From Meconema thalassinum (taxonomy: Eukaryota > Arthropoda > Insecta > Orthoptera > Tettigoniidae), in NCBI GenBank assembly GCA_946902985.2, contig OX336391.1, positions 144,091,074 through 144,155,073 on the forward strand: a stretch of 64,000 nt of DNA. The letters are read 5' to 3'. Under the pieces are notes generated by a model. The model had not been told where the DNA came from. It did not search any database and was given only the letters and a program-made list of their open reading frames with translations. The position numbers and the translations under genes were made by a program. This document shows, one piece after another, positions 1 through 8,568 of the stretch. How positions within the stretch are numbered: position 1 is the stretch's first letter; each line of letters starts with the position of its first letter.

Positions 1-2184
1 CCATTGAACTCGCGATTGTCTTGGATCATCTCCGCGCTCTTCCATGTATCTTAAAGATGCGTGATAACGTTCTTCCGCCTCTTCATCGAACCCGCGACTC
101 TGCTCTTGGGATCTCCATCCTTGGTTGTTCCCATTTCGGCAGTAACTCCTTCTGTGATCAAGCTGCTGGTCTCTGGTACCACGCTGATTCCAGTTTTTCC
201 TTCCTCGGTTACCACGGTTCGATGCTCCTCGATACGCTGGCCTATAATTTTGGTTTTCGCGTCCTTCGCGTTGCCAGTCGGATTTTTCTGTTTCGGTGCT
301 TGTAGATTTGCTTTTTGTCTGCACCTTGGTTGGCTCAATCGGTGTAGTCGTCATGTTTACTTGTTCCGCATTTCGACTTTGTCTTGTGTGCTGCACTGTG
401 GTTAGATCAAGTTGTCTCAGCACCTCCTCCATATCAATTGCAGTTTTGGCGTTTGCCGAGATTAGCAGACGTTGTACTTCATACGGTAGCTGCTTGGCTA
501 TTGCTACGCACAAATCTGACTCTCTAAGCCCTTCATCAAGCTCTCGAAGACGACACAATTGATTCACAAAGAATTTCCCGTACTTACTCGGATTACTAGT
601 ACTGTAACGCCTGGAATACAAGTCCAATCTGAGGTTCTGTTGTACGCTCGCGTTCCAGTATCTGCTTAAAAATGCTTGGCGAAATTCTTCAACGGTGTCG
701 AACGTGTATCGAAAACTCCTAAACCATAGGGCACACTCCCCCTCGGTTAGTTTTTCAATTGCTCTCAACCTGCGCTCTGGCGGTATTTTCGCGTCATTCA
801 AGTACTCGGAAACTTCTTTAAGCCAGTACTTGGGTGTCATGTTAGAATTACTCCCAGAGTATTTCTTTGGTTTCTCATCACTAGCCCTTATAACTGTGAC
901 TATTTGACTTTGAACAGCATTTTCATGCGGTGTTGACATGGCAATTGGCATACCAGGTGTGGTATACGGACTGTCACTTGGCATGGCTGCATTCTTTGGA
1001 GTGGGCTGTATTTCTATATCTGCCCATTTATTCCTCCTATTCTCGTCTATACTTCCTTCGCTAGACCTAGGATTCCGCAACATAGATTCCTCCTGCGCGA
1101 TCATTCTCGTCTCGATTTGACTGTGTCTATTTTCTGCCCTTTCCAAACGAGCTAATACCTCTCGTTCTATTTTCTCTAGGCGATCTCGGTTTCTTTCTGC
1201 CATAGAAAATACCTTTTCCTTATCGTCCTTAAGGTTTTCCTTCAGGTGGATAATTTCCCCTGCTAGACTCTCTCTTACTTCGGCAAGAGTCTTATCACTG
1301 GCTTCAGTCTTTAAGCCTTCTTGAAGTTCTAATTCTTCTCGTAAGCCTGTGACTTCCTTTTGAATATGACCTTGTATATGAGAGATTTCAGTCCTTATTT
1401 TCGTGATTTCTCCCTGGTCCTCGTCTTGTCTTTTATGGATAACTGCTAAGTCGTTCTGAGTTTGTTCCAACTCTTTCTGTACTTTCCCGACTTGCCTCTT
1501 CATATTTGACATTATCTCCTTATTCTCTTGATCAGAAGTTTTTATTTCTTGAATTTCCTTGCATTGGTCAAGGATATTCTGATCCTGTTTTCTTAAGGCT
1601 TCGTCTACCGCCTTGGCGTAACCTGCCATTCGCGTATTCCATTTTATATCGCTATCCTCGAACCTTTGATCCACGGTCTGAGTGAACGTATTAAACTGCT
1701 CTAATTGACGTTTAGTATTAGCTTCATTCTGACTCTGAATGTCTTTAAGCTCCATGGACATACTGCTTAAATTATCGTTAATTTCACGCTGTAACTCTCT
1801 GCACGCTTGCAGATTATTCTCTAATTTTAATTCAATAGACTCAAAGCGTTTATCGTTATCACCTTGCATTTCTGAGATCACGCTAACAATATTCATAGTT
1901 ACCTCACGCTGGACAGACTCTTTAACGTCATCCATTTTCTTATTAACCTCTATTAGGTTTGATTCTAACTGCGTGTTTATTGTAACTTGATTAGCCTCTA
2001 ATTGAGTATTTACTTCAGTTTGATTAGCATCCAATCTAGTATTTATTTCGGTTTGATTGGCATCCAATCTACCCGCTATTTCATCTTTAAATTCTCTAAT
2101 TTCTTCCTTTCTCTTAGCATTAATCTCATCAAAATGCTCCCTTAACTCAACAATACACCTGAGTACTTCTTCAGTTCCAGCCAT
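1..2184 (-). CDS. gag: LTR-retrotransposon Gag, 5' part, runs off the left edge
   Basis: A continuous minus-strand frame of 728 codons starts at the ATG at 2184-2182 and has no stop before position 1. Residues 1 to about 390 are charged, heptad- and hendecad-rich and predict a long coiled coil. Residues about 435-560 look like a retrotransposon Gag core (PKKYSGSNSNMTPKYWLKEV, then an ALWFRSF-type motif and FRQAFLSRYW). After about residue 640 the chain is rich in RG and N (RGASNRGNRGRKNWNQRG), a basic nucleic-acid-binding tail; no CCHC zinc knuckle is visible before the edge. Primer-binding sites lie about 300-390 bases upstream, as expected for an LTR element. The frame is open throughout, so this copy may be young. 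The Gag would assemble particles around element RNA. Protease, RT and integrase would lie outside the window. Gypsy-like is likely but not proven without pol. Confidence 0.85.
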   Translation of the reverse strand, partial: MAGTEEVLRCIVELREHFDEINAKRKEEIREFKDEIAGRLDANQTEINTRLDANQTEVNTQLEANQVTINTQLESNLIEVNKKMDDVKESVQREVTMNIVSVISEMQGDNDKRFESIELKLENNLQACRELQREINDNLSSMSMELKDIQSQNEANTKRQLEQFNTFTQTVDQRFEDSDIKWNTRMAGYAKAVDEALRKQDQNILDQCKEIQEIKTSDQENKEIMSNMKRQVGKVQKELEQTQNDLAVIHKRQDEDQGEITKIRTEISHIQGHIQKEVTGLREELELQEGLKTEASDKTLAEVRESLAGEIIHLKENLKDDKEKVFSMAERNRDRLEKIEREVLARLERAENRHSQIETRMIAQEESMLRNPRSSEGSIDENRRNKWADIEIQPTPKNAAMPSDSPYTTPGMPIAMSTPHENAVQSQIVTVIRASDEKPKKYSGSNSNMTPKYWLKEVSEYLNDAKIPPERRLRAIEKLTEGECALWFRSFRYTFDTVEEFRQAFLSRYWNASVQQNLRLDLYSRRYSTSNPSKYGKFFVNQLCRLRELDEGLRESDLCVAIAKQLPYEVQRLLISANAKTAIDMEEVLRQLDLTTVQHTRQSRNAEQVNMTTTPIEPTKVQTKSKSTSTETEKSDWQREGRENQNYRPAYRGASNRGNRGRKNWNQRGTRDQQLDHRRSYCRNGNNQGWRSQEQSRGFDEEAEERYHASLRYMEERGDDPRQSRVQW
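1939..2070 (-). repeat. Four 33-base repeats coding 11-residue coiled-coil units in Gag
   Basis: Gag residues 39-82 consist of four consecutive 11-residue units beginning RLDANQTEINT, RLDANQTEVNT, QLEANQVTINT and QLESNLIEVNK. The hydrophobic positions recur with an 11-residue (hendecad) spacing. At DNA level these are four tandem 33-base units with substitutions, so the rod probably grew by in-frame tandem duplication. Confidence 0.85.
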
Positions 2185-2476
2185 CCTGTACTTGTTAATT
2201 TGAGATATAGGTAGGCCGCAGCTGAATATGCTGGCGCGTTCTATTGGAAAGGAAAGGATTCCGATCCCACGACAACAACAACATATTATAAAATGTCAAA
2301 ACCAACTATGGAATGGGTATAGACCCTCGTACCCGTCTGACAACCGTGTCTGACGTCTGAATATCATTTAGAAAGACTCACAATCGCTCAAACAAAGTTT
2401 GAGGAAAAATATCATTTCTATGGTTTTCCCCATGAAAACCATGCTATTATTATGGGGTTTATCTGAATCCCATAAT
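2185..2476 (-). other. 5' leader of the LTR element, with a 9-bp hairpin
   Basis: This untranslated stretch lies between the primer-binding site and the gag ATG. It holds a perfect stem-loop: ATGGTTTTC at 2420-2428 pairs with GAAAACCAT at 2434-2442 around a five-base loop. Position and form would suit a packaging or dimerisation stem, but that is inference. No open frame of note. Confidence 0.5.
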
Positions 2477-2493
2477 CCCCACGTTGGGCGCCA
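2477..2493 (-). promoter_or_regulatory. Primer-binding site, copy 1 (tRNA-Lys type)
   Basis: On the minus strand this reads TGGCGCCCAACGTGGGG, the first 17 of the 18 bases classically complementary to the 3' end of tRNA-Lys1,2. It is preceded by TTATCA, a plausible LTR end, and followed about 290 bases later by the gag start. It is the copy closest to gag. Confidence 0.8.
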
Positions 2494-2557
2494 TTGATAA
2501 AGATTAATGTATTGATGCTCACCCTCATGTGCCTATGGTGACCCGTAATTTCAACAG

Positions 2558-2575
2558 GCCCCACGTTGGGCGCCA
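2558..2575 (-). promoter_or_regulatory. Primer-binding site, copy 2 (perfect 18-mer)
   Basis: On the minus strand this reads TGGCGCCCAACGTGGGGC, the full 18-mer for tRNA-Lys1,2. It lies 82 bases upstream of copy 1 within a 31-base identical segment (2559-2589 equals 2477-2507). A decayed third version is at 2659-2677 and a weaker fourth near 2719-2750. The LTR end and primer site have therefore been tandemly duplicated. Confidence 0.8.
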
Positions 2576-5500
2576 TTGATAAAGATTAAAGTCATGGGAG
2601 GTGGTCCACGTTAAGACACAACAGCAACCCTCCAAGGTCTCGATTGTACTGTCGAATGCCCCACTTGGGTCTCGCCATTGATAAAGATGAGGGTAATATA
2701 TAGGGATAACACGCTTTGCCCCACTCACCTGGGTGACATGATAATTAAAGGGGTTTGTGTGTAAGTTACATTTACATTTAAGCATGTTTTATGGAGGATT
2801 ATCAATAATTTATATCACGCGATGGCTTATTAACAAATGGGACGCGGCCTTTCCAATTCTGTCCTAATTTCTATGCTATATTTGCTTCTACCATTAATAT
2901 CTTGGCCGACTTTTTAGCAGTACCTGTGACTCAATCCCAGTACAGAGACATCTCCTCCATGTACCCGATTGTCATCATGTGGACCATGTGTTCGTATCCC
3001 AACTAACTCACGGTCTTTCGAGGTATGGGACGTTCCTGCCCACCATACGACCACATGCTCAGGATTTGAGTCTACCAGGTAACTACTCTACAGGAAATAC
3101 ACAACATTTTCCTAAAGGTAACACATTTACTGGTCTAAAATCAATGGCTACACAACAAATACAAAACAAAGGACAATTTACATTTGATTCCCACAAATAA
3201 AATAGGGTTGTTCTGTGAGCTTTCTTCGTAAAATAGTGCTGCACTGCACTCAAATCTAATTCTAACATCCTGTCAATGATATTTTCAGACTTCCATGGGT
3301 TTCCATAGTGTTCAACAACTAACACAACTTTAGTTAATGGGAGTATCATAACACAAAAATCACATATCACATAAAATGATACTAATAAAACATTTTCCCA
3401 TTTCTTATGGCATTTACCTTGATTAACATGAATACATTACTTTCTGCAATCATTAACAGATATTTTTTTGTGTTGCGTGAATCCTCTTCCTTCCTTCCAT
3501 GCATATGAACGCCTTAGGAAAAGTGGTACTTAATTTTATAGTTTCACCATATAACGATTTTCTGGGTCTTGTCGGGCTTATCATTGTTACAAATGTGTCA
3601 TGTTCTGGGAAGAACACATACCCGTCTGCATAAATTAGCAGGAATGGCAAAATGCCCTCTAAAAGAAGATGCCTGCATTATTTTGGTTCAGCTTTTCTCC
3701 TCAGAGAATAATTGAGCCAAATATTATCTGATTTCTATGATTCAACAACGTATGTGAGTTGCAACCCACCGTTCAATTCACTTGGCATCATCAAAATAAT
3801 CATATCTTACTTGCATATTTAAATATCGAGATTTCTCAGTGTCCTAGTGTGACTAATTTACAAGGGACCGGTCGGACGACCTTCCTCCCCCTTAGCAGGC
3901 AATAAAATTCGTTCCAGCTGGCTCTCCAAGATGGCCGCTACAGAAATGGTCTACCATTCCCCTCTCTCTCACTCTGTCAAGATCAAGGTCAGGTTTGTTT
4001 ACAAAGTGCAGACTAGAGTAACACTGAGTGTGGCTCCTAAATAATTGAGTCAATTTAAATATTTAACATCTATCCTTATAGTGTCTTGGGCTCAAACTGG
4101 CTCCTTAATTAACATTCATGGCTGGGGTGGCATTCTAGTGATAGTCTTGCCGTTCTATGGTGACGACTAGTGGCTTTTAGACGCGCATCATAGTGAAAAT
4201 CCAACGACTTTCACCAGCAGCTGTCAATAAAATATAAGGAAACCTGCGTTCCTAAACGACGAATATGATCCTCACCTCACAGGGTGGGTCATTAACACAC
4301 ACATGCTCACAGCGTCTCGACGGACGTCAATAGTGGCATAATTCAAGCAAGCGTTGGATACAGACAGGCTCTGTCCAATTCGCTGCGAAATAATACAGTA
4401 TGCTCAAGGGCGATACTACTCGTAGATTTGGCCAACTTCTCACCTAACGTGCAAGCTATACTAGTTGTCCCCGCTATATTTATTACGTAAATCACTGGAT
4501 TCTACGTTAATTCTGCACGCTTACAAGCGGCTCAAACAATACTTCACATGACTCCATTATTAAGGCACTCGCGTTCTCTGTCATACCACTTAAGCCAAAG
4601 CTTTACATAGCTCCTAACACAAATGTAACAAAATTTACTGGCTTACTTTACTTTAATGGTCCTCAAACAATAATCCTAAGGATTGACCATATCAAATATT
4701 CATTCATATTTCACTGACACTGAAAAAGCTCTCGTATTTCTTTATATTTCACGTTATACTCTCACTGTTTACCAAATACAGTATCTTTACATTAGACATG
4801 ACACTATTTGAACACTATTTAGGCCAAAAATGCCTATTACTTTACTGTTTGCCGACCCATAATATTATTTATTATTATCATTTAACGTTACCGTTACATC
4901 CATCACTATTTTTGCCTGAATGGCCTTAAACAAATCACCTTCCAAGCCATATTTCATTCAAGACGAGTGGTGAAAACTCGTTCAGTAAGTGACTATTACA
5001 TCTTACACAAAGTGATAAATCGTTACATGGTGAACTACTTAGTTATAATTACATTATAAAAAATGGGTACTCACTTTTTTCCTCTTTGCTGGATAGTGCC
5101 AGCGCCTCAGCTGTAGCGCTACCATGACGCTTGACTTAAGCCATCATGTTATCTTTGACACAACACTTAGATTCATACTCTTTCCACATGATACACATAT
5201 TTTTATCAGTGGTTTTTATCATTGCAATACACTGCATATTAATCACTATACACATGAACACTTTAAAACACTATTTCACAATTTATATACATTTATCCAC
5301 TACTTCACATGTTGATCCTTAAATTGGACTTCTCCTACGCCTGATCTCAGAGATGCGCTGTAATTATGACAACCGCTGGTCTCCGTGACAATCTAACAGC
5401 GTTTTACGGACGTTCGATCCTCGTTGCCTGCAATCTTGCTCAGCTCACTATCCAAATTAGGTGGCAATGGTATCCAAGCTCCCATCATTGTAGTGTTTCT

Positions 5501-5740
5501 GATGATGCTGTCATATATAATTCAGACAATACCTCCCGGTATAAGAACTGTTCAAAAACATTATAAGTTCCTTTTCGCTGTGGCGAATTTATATTTGCGT
5601 CAGATAATAGGTAAATATCTGTAATACTTTACTTTCGACGCACTTCATGATTATTTACGAAGCTTTATAACTTGCTTCTATTGTTCTCCAACGACGGCGC
5701 GTTGATACTTTAACATTTGGCGCGCTACTAGCAACGTCTT
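2576..5740. other. No gene recognised; probable LTR of the minus-strand element plus unidentified sequence
   Basis: By position the LTR of the gag-bearing element should begin at about 2495 (TGATAAAGAT on the + strand is the reversed LTR end) and extend rightwards; its far end cannot be fixed without the second LTR. A minus-strand CTATATATT element near 2695-2704 could be its TATA box. The remaining open frames are under 100 codons, show no family motif, and are interrupted in every frame. Confidence 0.4.
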
Positions 5741-5790
5741 AGTTACGTGTGTACTGTAGAAGACTGGTAACGAACTGGTGACGAACTGCA

Positions 5791-5863
5791 GAAGACTTGT
5801 GATGAACTTAGAAGAAGACTTGTGATGAACTTAGAAGAAGACTGTAGAGCAACTAGAAGAAGA
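5791..5863. repeat. Short tandem repeat of a 23-base unit
   Basis: Two perfect 23-base units beginning GAAGACTTGTGATGAACTTA (5791-5813, 5814-5836) are followed by diverged units starting GAAGACTG. Weaker related sequence precedes them from about 5760. It lies immediately upstream of a TATA box, so it could be an LTR enhancer repeat. Confidence 0.7.
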
Positions 5864-5888
5864 CTGGCTTGGCTTGCCTCGCTCCCCC

Positions 5889-5896
5889 TATATAAA
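5889..5896 (+). promoter_or_regulatory. TATA box (TATATAAA), possible LTR promoter
   Basis: CCCCCTATATAAAGG is a strong TATA element, 25-100 bases downstream of the tandem repeat at 5791-5863. No coding region follows in the next kilobase, so it may belong to a solo LTR. Boundaries of such an LTR were not found. Confidence 0.35.
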
Positions 5897-5899
5897 GGA

Positions 5900-6710
5900 T
5901 TCTCGTACAAAATAGTCCACTGGACACACGAGAGCGACTCCTTTCTTGAAATAATGCCTCTTCAGCCGAAATGACATCTACATCTTGTTTATTTAGGTGT
6001 GGAGGTTTCAAAAACATTCGCGTGCCGGCGATCGCTTCGGCCAATTAATTACAATTAATTGCCTTAGTTCAGCGCGTGGGCACGCTATCATGGTACTTCC
6101 CCGTTGACTGGTCACTAAGTCAATGCTCTTGAGCGTAGGGTAGGTTGTGATGCATTCATTTGGAGATAAAGGCCTTAATTTAGGTGAAAAACCATTCCTA
6201 AATTACCTCTCCGTGAATATATTCACCTGGGTGTATATTTCAATGCATTTCAATGCTCCATTTAGCTGTAATCAATTTATTTCCATGTGCAGTCGATCCC
6301 GCCATAGCTTGCACCGTTGTCAAGCGGTGGATACCCGAGTCATTAATTCTGAGCTGTCTCTCCGCTCCAGACGTAAGTAGTTCGGTAGGCGCCTAGACTA
6401 CTCCACCCACTTGCTAAGGGTCATTTGTAAAACTTCAAACTGGCCTTCTCTCATTTTCGTATGCTCTGAAAATGTATATTTCCTTGCATTTGGCTACAGT
6501 TCTTCCCTTAAATTGCTATGATATTCACCTATAGATCGTGAAATCACGCTACATTCTTATATGTCAGTATCCCTCTCATTGCTATTTGGGTTCCCAATAA
6601 TTGCTCCCCCGCAGAGATCAATGGTTCGACTCTAGGCATAACCATGTGCCTGGTCTTCTCTCATGAGACCTGAGTTCGATGCCAGACTGCCGTGGCCAGT
6701 TTAGCACAAT
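5900..6710. other. Unassigned sequence without a gene
   Basis: Only short frames are present. Around 6600-6710 there are tRNA-like pieces (GGTTCGACTCTAGG, GAGTTCGATGCCAG) that may be remnants of a SINE head, but they are too decayed to assign. Confidence 0.4.
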
Positions 6711-6906
6711 TCTCTACTAGAAAGCGCTGTAGTGTCAAGGAGATTAGATAGATCTAACTTCCTTGACTTCCATAGCGTTCAAAGGAACGACGAAATTCGA
6801 CATGCAAGCTACCCTCTGGGTGTCAATTAACAAAGCTTGCACTCGGCATCCGAGGCCATACGATATTATTATTATTATTATCATTATTATTATCATTATT
6901 ATTATT
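6711..6906 (+). mobile_element. SINE family A, 5'-truncated copy
   Basis: From TCTCTACTAGAAAGCGCTG onward this matches the 3' two thirds of the full copy at 58538-58924, including CATGCAAGCTACCCTCTGGG and CATCCGAGGCCATACG, and ends in an (ATT)n tail interrupted by two C substitutions. The tRNA-like head is missing. The tail abuts the 3' end of an inverted SINE B, so the two SINEs are tail to tail. Confidence 0.85.
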
Positions 6907-7236
6907 GAAATGAAAATCCACAGCCTGCTTCCAGTCTCCGACCGGGTCAGGAATGGAATGAATGAAGCCCCCATCTAGCGGCGAGGATAAAAACTGTACC
7001 GGCTGCCAAGGCTTGGCGCACTCCTCTGGGGAAATGATTAAATGAATGACAGATGAAATGAAATGATAGTGGAGAGTGTTGCTGGAATGAAATGTTGACA
7101 GGGAAAACCGGAGTACCTGGAGAAAAACCTGTCTGCCTCCGTTTTGTCCAGCACAGATCTCACATGGAGTGACCGGGATTTGAACCACGGACCCAGCGGT
7201 GAGAGGCCGGCGTGCTGCCGCCTAAGCCACGGAGGC
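6907..7236 (-). mobile_element. SINE family B, full-length copy
   Basis: A tRNA-derived SINE of about 330 bases on the minus strand. The head starts at GCCTCCGTGGCTTAGGCGG (box A region) and has a perfect pol III box B, GGTTCAAATCC. The body and the end (GTGGATTTTCATTTC) match the copy at 19516-20100. This uninterrupted copy shows what that one looked like before SINE C entered it. Confidence 0.85.
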
Positions 7237-7348
7237 TTCATTATTATTATTTTCGGTTTATACAGAACATATAACACATTTCTGGTATATTACAACGTAA
7301 CTATACGGGCTTCAGTGAACCAAAATATAGCTACGGAAACAGCAACTT

Positions 7349-8359
7349 CTAAGCTAGAATTTCGCTACCCATGAACTTCCGAACGATTCTGGTTGTCGAT
7401 AGAACTACTGCTTTCTGCATTAGTTTGTAGAGCCCAGTATCCAGATCCAGTTCTTTAAGGCCTTGGAGCAAGGTACTTGGGATCACGCCCGTACTCGAGA
7501 CAATGATAGGTATGGTCTTCACTCGCTCTACATGCCATTGTCTTTTGATAGGGTCGACCAACTCGCTGTATTTGCTGATCTTTTCAATGTGTTTTGACTG
7601 GAGATTCTTGTTGTTAGGAATCGCAACATCAATCAATGTAGTTTGCTTGGTTTTCTTGTTTACAACCACCAGATCCGGCCTGTTGTGGGATACCGATTGA
7701 TCAGTCAAAATAGTTCGGTCCCAATACAGTTTGTATTCATTGTTTTCAAGAACACACTCTGGCTGATATTGGTGGTACGGAACTTTCTTTCCTTTCAAAA
7801 GCTGAAACTTATGAGCCAACTCCTGATGCAAGATTTTAGCAACTGCATCATGCCTTTGTTTGTGCTCTGTTGCCAGGAAATATCTACATGCAGATGTAAT
7901 ATGCTGTATTGTTTCTGACTGTTGACATCCGTAGCGGCACTTATCATCTGGTACAGCGGGATCTTTTACAATGAACTTGAGGTAGTTCCTTGTAGGGATG
8001 ACTTGGTCTTGAATTGCTAGCATAAAACCTTCAGTTTCTGGAAAGATCTGTCCTGAAGTGAGCCAGTAGTTTGACGCAGTTATATCAACATTTGCTTGAC
8101 TCACCTCATTTGGATGTCTTCCGTGCAAAGGTTTTGCTTTCCATGCTTCCATCTTCTGAAGGTCAGTATGTAGGAGGTGTTGAATCTCTTGCTGACACAA
8201 GACCAGTGGCGTTGATCTGTCCGCCTCACTGATGGCTCTGTGAAGTACAGATGACCTCGCTTCTGCGTAGAAGTACTCCCTAAGGCTGACTATCTGCCGT
8301 TTCATCTGATTATCAATGTCAACGAACCCACGTCCACCTAGGCTTCTGGGTAGAGTCAA
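7349..8359 (-). CDS. C-terminal zinc finger and restriction-like endonuclease of the Dong/R4-like element
   Basis: A 336-residue frame in the same phase as the RT part but separated from it by two frameshifts. It begins inside LTLPRSLGGRGF, the conserved linker of R2/R4-type proteins. A CCHC finger is visible at about residues 137-154 (CRYGCQQSETIQHITSAC). The PD-(D/E)xK-type endonuclease follows at about 227-250 (RPDLVVVNKKTKQTTLIDVA), with the expected RPD, K and D residues. The enzyme nicks the genomic target to prime reverse transcription. The annotated start uses a TTG inside the linker and is not a real initiation site. Confidence 0.85.
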   Translation of the reverse strand: MTLPRSLGGRGFVDIDNQMKRQIVSLREYFYAEARSSVLHRAISEADRSTPLVLCQQEIQHLLHTDLQKMEAWKAKPLHGRHPNEVSQANVDITASNYWLTSGQIFPETEGFMLAIQDQVIPTRNYLKFIVKDPAVPDDKCRYGCQQSETIQHITSACRYFLATEHKQRHDAVAKILHQELAHKFQLLKGKKVPYHQYQPECVLENNEYKLYWDRTILTDQSVSHNRPDLVVVNKKTKQTTLIDVAIPNNKNLQSKHIEKISKYSELVDPIKRQWHVERVKTIPIIVSSTGVIPSTLLQGLKELDLDTGLYKLMQKAVVLSTTRIVRKFMGSEILA

Positions 8360-8364
8360 TCGCT

Positions 8365-8568
8365 CTATTGAAGATCGTGGTGTTTCCTTCCTTTTGTGAG
8401 CATCGTTCTCATTTTTCGTTCAAGTCCTTCGATGTCCGTTTTGCACCATTTGATTATGCCAAAGGAGTAGCTCAGCACAGGTACAGCATACGTGTTAACA
8501 GCTTTCACTAAGTTTTTGCTGTTCAAGTGCGTTTTTATAATTTGTTTTAATCTTTTGACATTCACAGG
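8365..8568 (-). pseudogene. RT thumb segment, frameshifted relative to both neighbours
   Basis: VKRLKQIIKTHLNSKN and the following TYAVPVLSYSFGIIKW are the typical post-RT thumb of R4-type elements. This segment lies in a third frame between the RT part (frameshift near 8560) and the endonuclease part (frameshift near 8366), where the sequence passes from RKHHDLQ to SIERLTLPRS. Confidence 0.8.

Noticed and set aside
5480..5530. Hammerhead-ribozyme-like CTGATGA
   Set aside because: No matching GAAA core or stem-forming arms nearby.
7144..7236. tRNA genes
   Set aside because: tRNA-like heads here and at 19530, 19735, 27310, 46990 and 58545 all continue into SINE bodies and recur as dispersed copies.
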